A stretch of DNA of 64,000 bases from Nannocystis pusilla (lineage in GTDB: Bacteria > Myxococcota_A > Polyangia > Nannocystales > Nannocystaceae), in assembly GCF_020073745.1 (NCBI RefSeq), contig NZ_JAIRAU010000056.1:62001-126000 (forward strand), in the 5' to 3' direction. Under the pieces are notes generated by a model that did not search any database, was not told where the DNA came from, and worked only from the letters and a program-made list of their open reading frames with translations. Positions 58,696-64,000 of this stretch are shown here, piece after piece; the stretch's first letter is position 1; each line of letters begins with the position of its first letter. A program made the position numbers and the translations under genes.

Positions 58696-59778
58696 GTGCT
58701 TCGCCCGTACTCCACCGGTTTTCTCCTCGCCTGCGTGACGGCGTGCGGCGATCCTGGGCCCTCGCGCCTGCAACAGCGGGAGCAAGCCCCGGTGCCCGAA
58801 GTGGCCCCGCCGGCGTCGCCGACGCCGGTGGGGGCGAACGGCCCCGCGGCGAAGGCCGATCCAGCGGCCCCGACGACGCCGCCGCCACCGTCCGAAAGGG
58901 CCGAGATCCACCTGTCCCTCAAGGAAGGTTCGACCTACCGGGTGACGACGATCGGCAACATCCGCTTCGGCTCGCTGGTCCAGCCGACCGGGTTCGCCCG
59001 CGAGGAACGACTGACGCTCACGGACTGCGACGGCGAGGGCTTCACCCGCGCGTGCACGCTCGAGCACCGCTACGTCAACTTCGAGGCCGAGCCGCCGAAC
59101 GGCAAGTTCCTCGTCAACGACGAGAAGGCGGTCGACCAGCTGGTGACGAGCCACCGCCTGCTGGCGACCGGCGAGCGGCCGGGCAAGACGACGGTCACGG
59201 GGCCGAAGGAGCAGGCCGACGGCAAGGCCGGGCAGGCGCTGGTCGACGCCAACCGGTTCTTCTGCATCCGCTTCCCCGAGGAGGCGATCGGCGTCGGCGC
59301 CAAGTGGCGCTCGAAGTGCCAGATGCGCTCGGGCGGGGTGGTCGACACGCGCGACGTGCTGTGGGAGCTGACGAAGCTCGAGCGCGACCCCGAGACGGGG
59401 ATGCGGGCCGAGCTGACGTACGTCGGCCAGTACACGGCGCCGGGCGCGAAGACGTCGGTGCAAGGGGTGGTCCGCGGGACGCTGTTCTTCTTCGTCGACG
59501 CCGGCGAGCCGCACCTGCTGCGCGAGGAGTTCACGACCGCGACCGACACCGCCAGCAAGTACGTGACGCACTCGACGCTGGCGTACCAGTTCGTCAAGCT
59601 GGTCCCGGGGCCCGAGGGGAAGGAGATCGCGGTGCGCGTCGACGGCAAGCCGCTGCCGGAGGCGCCGGCGATGAACGCCCCGCGGCCCGAGGCCGCGAGC
59701 GGCGAGGCGAGCGGGGTGAAGGCAGAGGTCGGCGCGACGAAGGGGGACGGCGCGCCCGGGGCGACGGCCGGGGGTTGA
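58696..59778 (+). CDS. Lipoprotein, hypothetical
   Basis: A 360-aa predicted lipoprotein (lipobox C-V-T-A-C near residue 17) with a Pro/Ala linker to about residue 65 and a beta-rich domain (about 68-310) beginning E-I-H-L-S-L-K-E-G-S-T-Y-R-V-T-T, then an Ala/Glu/Gly tail. The domain resembles proteins annotated as DUF6263-like beta-barrel lipoproteins, with Y-x-V-T near the start, but this is only an impression. GTG start from the promoter geometry. It may be cotranscribed with the rhodanese 33 bp downstream. Confidence 0.65.
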   Translation: MLRPYSTGFLLACVTACGDPGPSRLQQREQAPVPEVAPPASPTPVGANGPAAKADPAAPTTPPPPSERAEIHLSLKEGSTYRVTTIGNIRFGSLVQPTGFAREERLTLTDCDGEGFTRACTLEHRYVNFEAEPPNGKFLVNDEKAVDQLVTSHRLLATGERPGKTTVTGPKEQADGKAGQALVDANRFFCIRFPEEAIGVGAKWRSKCQMRSGGVVDTRDVLWELTKLERDPETGMRAELTYVGQYTAPGAKTSVQGVVRGTLFFFVDAGEPHLLREEFTTATDTASKYVTHSTLAYQFVKLVPGPEGKEIAVRVDGKPLPEAPAMNAPRPEAASGEASGVKAEVGATKGDGAPGATAGG

Positions 59779-59811
59779 AGGCCGGGCCGGGCCGGGCTAC
59801 GAAAGCCCGGC

Positions 59812-60222
59812 ATGCCGATCCAGCGCCTCAGCACGCCCGAAGCGATCGCCAAGGTCGCGGCCGAGCCCGACCTCGTGCACCTCGATGTCCGCAGCGTCCC
59901 CGAGTTCGAGGCCGGCCACGCGCCGAACGCCTACAACATCCCGCTGATGCACATGGGGCCGGCGGGGATGGTCCCGAACCCCGAGTTCGCGGCCGAGGTC
60001 CAGGCCCACTTCGGCAAGGACACGCCGATCATGGTGTCCTGCAAGGCCGGCGGCCGCTCCGCCCGCGCCGCCGCGGTGCTCGAGGGGCTCGGCTACACCC
60101 GCCTGCTCGACCAGGTCGGCGGCTGGAGCGGCGGCAACGGCGACGGCGGATGGGTCGCCGGCGGCGGGCCAGCCGTGACGACGACGCTGCCCGGGCACGA
60201 CCACGCGTCGCTCAAGCGCTAG
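59812..60222 (+). CDS. Rhodanese-like sulfurtransferase
   Basis: A 136-aa single-domain rhodanese: H-L-D-V-R-S-V-P-E-F-E-A-G-H-A-P-N-A-Y-N-I-P at 22-44 and the active-site loop V-S-C-K-A-G-G-R-S with Cys77. It transfers sulfane sulfur, possibly linked to the sulfur needs of the isc operon nearby. A C-terminal extension of about 25 residues (T-L-P-G-H-D-H) is added. Cytoplasmic. Confidence 0.9.
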   Translation: MPIQRLSTPEAIAKVAAEPDLVHLDVRSVPEFEAGHAPNAYNIPLMHMGPAGMVPNPEFAAEVQAHFGKDTPIMVSCKAGGRSARAAAVLEGLGYTRLLDQVGGWSGGNGDGGWVAGGGPAVTTTLPGHDHASLKR

Positions 60223-60236
60223 CGCCGGCGCAGGCA

Positions 60237-60355
60237 GCGCTGAGGGACATGTTCTTGTGGACATGTCCTAAAGGGCGGGCGCGCCGTAGGAATGGACATG
60301 TCTCATCGGACAGTTTAAAAATAAGCTGTCCTGAAGGGCATGTCCGAGGGTCAAG
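60237..60355. repeat. 14-bp periodic array with an AT-rich unit, in a convergent gap
   Basis: Unit ends at 60250, 60264, 60278, 60299, 60313, 60327, 60341 and 60355; all steps are 14 bp apart from one of 21. The unit 60314-60327 is TTTAAAAATAAGCT, unlike the rest, yet exactly 14 bp long; it sits between GGACAG and CTGTCC, which can pair. The NmrA-like stop codon (60351-60353) lies in the last unit. Confidence 0.88.
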
Positions 60356-60986
60356 CCGGGACGCGCAGGCCCAGCGTCGGGTCGGCGCCGGGCTGCTGCA
60401 GGCGGGCGTTGCTGAGCTCGAAGATGGCGGCGTCGGCGTCGGCGCGGGTGGTGGCGTCGACCAGGGCGCGGGCGACCTGGCGGCAGTCGATCATCCGCGG
60501 GTCGGTGGTGGGACCGTCGACCAGACCGCCGGGGCGGATGATGGCGAACGGGACCCCGCTCTGGCGCAACGCGGCCTCGGCCTCGCCCTTGGGCGCGAAC
60601 CACTCGAGCATGTGCGGCGGGACGCCGGGCGTGGGCACGGCGCCGATGGTCGAGCAGAGCACGAAGCGCGCGACGGCGGCCGCCTTGGCGGCGGCGACGA
60701 GGCGCACGGTGGCGGGCAGGTCGACGGTGCGCAGGCCGCCGCCGTGGACGTCGCGGCTGCCGAGGGTGCTGATGACGTGGGCGACGCCGGCGAAGGCCGG
60801 GCCGAGGTCGAGGTCGAGGACGTCGCCGACGACGAGGTCGAGGCCGCTGCCCAGCAATTCCTCGGCGCGCGCGCGGTCGCGGACGAGCAGGCGCAGCGGA
60901 CGGCCCTGTTCGCGGAGGTAATTGACGACGTGACGACCGGTGCGACCGGTACCGCCGATGACGAGGACGCGATCCTGCGGGGGCAT
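60351..60986 (-). CDS. NAD(P)-binding NmrA/atypical-SDR protein
   Basis: A 211-aa Rossmann-fold protein: V-L-V-I-G-G-T-G-R-T-G-R at 8-19 (dinucleotide-binding), D-V-L-D-L-D-L and the S-T-I-G-A-V strand, and I-I-R-P-G-G-L-V-D-G near 158-167 typical of atypical SDRs. No Y-x-x-x-K pair in the normal place, so it may be a sensor or a redox enzyme of unknown substrate. Short for the family (usually 210-290). ATG at 60986, with TAGCGT 8 nt upstream. Confidence 0.82.
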   Translation of the reverse strand: MPPQDRVLVIGGTGRTGRHVVNYLREQGRPLRLLVRDRARAEELLGSGLDLVVGDVLDLDLGPAFAGVAHVISTLGSRDVHGGGLRTVDLPATVRLVAAAKAAAVARFVLCSTIGAVPTPGVPPHMLEWFAPKGEAEAALRQSGVPFAIIRPGGLVDGPTTDPRMIDCRQVARALVDATTRADADAAIFELSNARLQQPGADPTLGLRVPA

Positions 60987-61125
60987 CGGCGGCCACGCTA
61001 GCAAGCGGTCCGGCGCCTGCCAACACGCGAGGCGCGGGAGCGCGAGCCGGGCGAGCCGCGGCGGCCGGTCACGAGACCGTGCGCGGGCGAGGATGAGGAC
61101 AGGTGATTTCGCGGCGCGGCTGGCC

Positions 61126-61131
61126 GACAAT
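61126..61131 (+). promoter_or_regulatory. Candidate -10 of a leaderless promoter
   Basis: GACAAT followed by 6 nt and the GTG at 61138. Confidence 0.45.
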
Positions 61132-61137
61132 CGCCGG

Positions 61138-62325
61138 GTGACGAATCGGACGAGTTTCGCCTGCACGCTGCTCCTGGGGCTGCTGACCGCCTGTCCGGGC
61201 GATGGGGAGGCCACCAGCGGCGCGAGCACGCAGGCCGGGACGCAATTGGCGAGCGAGAGCGGCGGACCGGGCAGCGAGGGCTCGGGGCCCTCGCCGACGA
61301 CCGGCGAGCCAACGAGCGGCGCGGCGACCGAGGCGACGGCGACGAGCGCGACGGCGACCGCGGCGAGCACGACGAGCGCGAGCACGACGACGAACACGAG
61401 CACGAACGGGACGGGCGAGACGGACACGGCCGGCGATCCGCCGCCGCTCGACGATACGGCCTGTCAGGGCTACGCGACCCGCTACTGGGATTGCTGCAAG
61501 GCGCACTGCGGGTGGGAAGGCAACGTCAACCCGGCGACCGAGCCGCTGCAGAGCTGCGACAAGAACGACCAGAGCCTGGGAGCCGCGTACGACGTGGCGA
61601 GCTCGTGCCAGGCGCCGGCCGAGGGCAGCGCGTTCACGTGCTACAGCATGGCGCCGTGGGCGGTGTCGCCGACGCTGGCGTACGGGTTCGCGGCGGTGCC
61701 GGCGATGGGCGACATCTGCGGGCGCTGCTATCAGCTCGACTTCGACGGGACCGGGCATTACAGCGCGCAGGACCCCGGGTCGGTGGCGCTCGGGCCCAAG
61801 ACGATGATCGTGCAGGCGACCAACATCGGCCACGACGTCGGCGGCGGGCAATTCGACATCCTCACGCCCGGCGGCGGGGTGGGGCTGTTCGACGCCTGCT
61901 CCTATCAATGGGACGTGGCGACGCCGGAGCTCGGGGCGACCTACGGCGGGTTCATGACGCACTGCCAGCAGCAGGTCGGCAACGACGACCACGCGGCACT
62001 CAAGCAGTGCGTGCTGGCCCGCTGCGCGGCGGTGTTCGACGAGCCGGGCCTGGCCGAGCTGGCCGCGGGCTGCCAGTGGTACGCCGACTGGTACGAGGTC
62101 GCCGACAACCCGAACCTGCATTATCAAGAGGTGGCGTGCCCGCCGCAATTGGTGGCAGTCTCCGGCATCGACCGGGGGCCGCTGAACGACATCGCCGCGT
62201 GCTCGGGCGGCGGCGGCGATTGTTCGCAGGAGGAGATGGACAGCTGCGACTGCGGCTGGACGAACGGCGGGCAGAATTGCGGGCAGGACGACGGCTCGTG
62301 CTGCTGGACGGCCTGCTGCGGGTGA
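61138..62325 (+). CDS. GH45-type endoglucanase, lipoprotein
   Basis: A 395-aa protein with lipobox L-L-T-A-C (Cys near 19), a T/S/A/G-rich linker to about residue 105, and a glycoside hydrolase family 45-like domain: A-T-R-Y-W-D-C-C-K-A-H-C-G-W (about 113-126, catalytic Asp118) and Q-F-D-I-L-T-P-G-G-G-V-G-L-F-D-A-C with the second catalytic Asp. Cysteine positions fit the disulfide-rich fold. A Cys-rich tail (about 355-395, C-x-C-G-W-T-N-G-G-Q-N-C) could be a small binding module. Such enzymes cut beta-1,4-glucan. GH45 is mainly fungal; bacterial examples are few. Confidence 0.85.
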   Translation: MTNRTSFACTLLLGLLTACPGDGEATSGASTQAGTQLASESGGPGSEGSGPSPTTGEPTSGAATEATATSATATAASTTSASTTTNTSTNGTGETDTAGDPPPLDDTACQGYATRYWDCCKAHCGWEGNVNPATEPLQSCDKNDQSLGAAYDVASSCQAPAEGSAFTCYSMAPWAVSPTLAYGFAAVPAMGDICGRCYQLDFDGTGHYSAQDPGSVALGPKTMIVQATNIGHDVGGGQFDILTPGGGVGLFDACSYQWDVATPELGATYGGFMTHCQQQVGNDDHAALKQCVLARCAAVFDEPGLAELAAGCQWYADWYEVADNPNLHYQEVACPPQLVAVSGIDRGPLNDIAACSGGGGDCSQEEMDSCDCGWTNGGQNCGQDDGSCCWTACCG

Positions 62326-62331
62326 GGTGAT

Positions 62332-62499
62332 TCAGCCGTCGGCGAGCAGGGCGGCGAGGATCTCGCGCGAGCGCGTCCACAGCAGGGCGCTGCCGCAGTC
62401 GGGGTCGATCACGTGCGAGGCGGCGCGCAGGCGGCGGGCGAGCGTGAGGCCGTGGTCGGGCGAATGCACGCCAGCGGCTTCCGCTCGTCGACGCTCCAC
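62332..62499 (-). pseudogene. Possible remnant of a gene 3' end
   Basis: The minus frame ending at 62332 codes for a protein-like C-terminus (L-A-R-R-L-R-A-A-S-H-V-I-D-P-D-C-G-S-A-L-L-W-T-R-S-R-E-I-L-A-A-L) of about 55 residues from a GTG at 62499. It lacks a clear start and promoter. On the plus strand another short tail-like reading, L-H-L-A-D-G-T-D-F-S-V-R-V, ends at 62538. The 229-bp convergent gap 62326-62554 holds nothing else. I take it as a scar of a lost gene, with low confidence. Confidence 0.3.
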
Positions 62500-62554
62500 C
62501 TCGCCGACGGGACCGACTTCTCCGTCCGCGTGTGAGCGCTGCGCGGCGTCGGAA

Positions 62555-62986
62555 TCAGCGGCGCGCGGCGATGGCGACGCGGTTGAGCGCGTTCATCAAT
62601 GCGATCGCCAGCGTCAGATCGGAGCTCTCCCGCTCGCTGAAGTGCTCGCCGAGCGCGACGTAGCTCGCGTCGGGCGCGTGCGTGTGGGCGATGTCCGTCA
62701 CCGCCTCGACCCACTCGAGCGCGGCGCGCTCGCGCGGGGTGTAGGCCTCGCTCGCGCGCCAGCCCGCGAGGGTGTCGATGCGCTGGGTCGTCTCGCCGCC
62801 CTCGCGCAACGACTTCGCGTGCATCTCCAGACAATACGGGCAGCCGTGGATCTGCGACACGCGCAGGTACACGAGGTCGATCAGCGGCCGTCCGAGCGGA
62901 CCGCGGACGAGCCCGGCGTGGGCGGCGTGGAAGCCCTGGAGCACTTCGGGCGAGAGTTTGGCGTAATCGAACCGAGCCATCGTCAT
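62555..62986 (-). CDS. AhpD-like carboxymuconolactone decarboxylase-family protein
   Basis: A 143-aa protein with the AhpD-type active site G-C-P-Y-C-L-E-M-H (two Cys, then His) near residue 50, and the helical bundle typical of the family. Members reduce peroxides or partner with disulfide redox systems. The ATG at 62986 overlaps the azoreductase stop (ATGA); a second ATG at 62980 has a better-spaced GGAGGA. Encoded with an azoreductase and an acetyltransferase, a common stress or detoxification grouping. Confidence 0.88.
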   Translation of the reverse strand: MTMARFDYAKLSPEVLQGFHAAHAGLVRGPLGRPLIDLVYLRVSQIHGCPYCLEMHAKSLREGGETTQRIDTLAGWRASEAYTPRERAALEWVEAVTDIAHTHAPDASYVALGEHFSERESSDLTLAIALMNALNRVAIAARR

Positions 62987-63600
62987 TCCTCCGGTAGTTG
63001 TTCGTCCAGCCACGCGCGCGCGCGTCGTTCTGCGGCCTGCACCGCGTCCGGCCCGCGCACGAGGGCCTCGAGCAGGTGAAATTGCACGTCGCGGATCCCG
63101 ACTACCGCCAGCACGTGGCGCAGGTAGGGGGTGACGAAGTCCGGCTGGCGCGGCCCCTCGCCCGACACGACGCCGCCGGCGCTGACGAGCACGTAGGTGG
63201 GCCGATCCGCCAGCATGCCCTGCTTGCCGCGGGGCGTCAGCGCGATGCTGCGGTGCGCCCGCGCGACGTGATCGATCCACGCCTTCAGCGACGAGGGCAC
63301 CGTGAAGTTGTGCATCGGCGTCGCGATCACCAGGCGATCGGTCGCCTCGAGCTCGGCGATCAGCTCCTCCGAGCGCGCGAGCGCTTGCCTGTCCGCGGCG
63401 GTGCGCTGCGCCTCGGGGGTCTCCATCGCCGCGGCGTAGGCCGCGTCGATGTGCGGCGGCGGCTCGACGCCGAGGTGGCGGACGAGCAGGCGCGTGTCGG
63501 GCTCGCGTCGCAGCAGGCGCTCCACCACCATTCGGCCCGCCTGCCCGCTGTGAGACGCCGCGCCGCGCGGGCTCGCGTAGATTGCGAGGATCGCCGGCAT
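62983..63600 (-). CDS. azoR: FMN-dependent NADH-azoreductase
   Basis: A 205-aa flavodoxin-fold quinone/azo reductase: Y-A-S-P-R-G-A-A-S-H-S (phosphate-binding loop at 8-18), I-A-T-P-M-H-N-F-T-V-P-S-S-L-K-A-W-I-D-H-V (93-113, FMN site) and V-S-A-G-G. It reduces azo compounds and quinones with NADH. It is flanked tightly: 1 bp after the GNAT stop and 4-bp overlap with the AhpD-like gene. Confidence 0.9.
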   Translation of the reverse strand: MPAILAIYASPRGAASHSGQAGRMVVERLLRREPDTRLLVRHLGVEPPPHIDAAYAAAMETPEAQRTAADRQALARSEELIAELEATDRLVIATPMHNFTVPSSLKAWIDHVARAHRSIALTPRGKQGMLADRPTYVLVSAGGVVSGEGPRQPDFVTPYLRHVLAVVGIRDVQFHLLEALVRGPDAVQAAERRARAWLDEQLPEE

Positions 63601-63601
63601 G

Positions 63602-64000
63602 TCAGGCCAGGCTCCGGCCGAAGTGCATGCCGTTCGCCAGCATGCCCTGACGGAAGTAAAAGCGCTGCGCCAGCGCGTTACCCAGGCCGGTGTCGAGCAC
63701 CAGCCGGACGCAGCCGAGCCGGCGCGCCTCCGCGGCGACGGCCGCGAGCAGGCGCTCGCCGAGCCGCTCGCGGCGGAATTCCTCGCGCACGACCAGGTCG
63801 TCGACGTAGACGAAGCGGCCGTAGATCAGGTTCTCGAGCTCGCGGTAGCCGGCGAGCCCGAGCGCCTCGCCGGCGCGCCAGGCGGCCAGCAGGCGGTACC
63901 CCTGGGCCTGCTGGCGGCGGACTCGCGTCCGCAGCTCCTCGGCGTCCTGAAGGCCCGGTCGCAGGGCCACCATCGCCGCGAAGCAGGCGCGGAGCTCGTC
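63602..64000 (-). CDS. GNAT family N-acetyltransferase (partial, start outside window)
   Basis: The C-terminal 132 residues of a GNAT domain, open to the window edge. The acetyl-CoA site is visible as V-D-D-L-V-V-R-E-E-F-R-R-E-R-L-G-E-R-L-L (motif A) and the later R-F-Y-F-R-Q-G-M. Natural start probably lies beyond 64000, since about 20 more residues are usual. Last gene seen of the tight azoR cluster. Confidence 0.85.
   Translation of the reverse strand, partial: DELRACFAAMVALRPGLQDAEELRTRVRRQQAQGYRLLAAWRAGEALGLAGYRELENLIYGRFVYVDDLVVREEFRRERLGERLLAAVAAEARRLGCVRLVLDTGLGNALAQRFYFRQGMLANGMHFGRSLA

Overview
The window comes from a very GC-rich (about 70% or more by eye) genome, most likely a myxobacterium of the Nannocystis/Plesiocystis group (Myxococcota). 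The reasons are: many secreted lipoproteins with Thr/Asp/Pro-rich linkers, a Myxococcus-type cysteine-rich repeat protein (DUF4215 type), a Ser/Thr kinase with C-terminal membrane helices, an ECF sigma/anti-sigma operon driving lipoproteins, and almost no intergenic space. No rRNA, tRNA, CRISPR, insertion sequence, phage or plasmid genes were seen. All names below are from reading sequence; no search was run.

Layout. 1-5 kb: secreted hypothetical, MFS exporter, SDR reductase, MBL-like hydrolase. 5-8.5 kb: a LysM/peptidoglycan-binding protein overlapping a 929-aa DNase I-fold (EEP) protein that carries about 20 CxxC pairs inside the nuclease fold, a candidate secreted effector. 8.9-12.6 kb: carotenoid oxygenase and a membrane Ser/Thr kinase. 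12.9-17.4 kb: RND adaptor and pump. 17.4-22 kb: HCCA-isomerase-like protein, two paralogous lipoproteins, a multidomain amidase. 22-27.5 kb: an ECF sigma factor, its membrane anti-sigma partner, two Asp/Cys-repeat lipoproteins and a beta-rich envelope protein, read as one operon. 27.6-33.1 kb: nucleotidyltransferase pair, MsrA, ATP-grasp protein, PqqD-like/Tat protein, M48 protease, esterase. 33.5-37.4 kb: HTTM-family three-gene membrane operon. 38-45 kb: DUF4215/fibrinogen-like lipoprotein, GDPD phosphodiesterase, unknown protein, then two radical SAM proteins and a PLP enzyme. 45-50 kb: AtoE-type fatty-acid transporter, SUKH protein, thioesterase and enoyl-CoA hydratase (divergent), Fis-type HTH, M24 peptidase. 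50.5-56.2 kb: a complete iron-sulfur assembly operon, MerR-like regulator, iscS, iscU, iscA, hscB, hscA, fdx. 56.5-64 kb: lipoproteins, rhodanese, NmrA-like protein, a GH45 endoglucanase, AhpD-like protein, azoreductase, a GNAT cut by the window end.

The most unusual feature is a 14-bp periodic word, GTCC-N4-GGACAT/G (units join to form the palindrome GGACATGTCC, and each unit can fold as a 4-bp stem with a 4-nt loop, often TTCG/CGAA/TGAA). I find it at more than 45 loci: as tandem arrays in most convergent gene gaps, between iscA and hscB, in hydrophilic protein linkers, and even laid over conserved coding sequence (AtoE, HscA, enoyl-CoA hydratase, carotenoid oxygenase) using codons that are rare in these genes. 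Start and stop codons of several genes lie within units. A second general pattern is a TANNNT-like -10 hexamer 6-8 nt before the start codon of about 14 genes, suggesting widespread leaderless transcription; this also guided several start choices.
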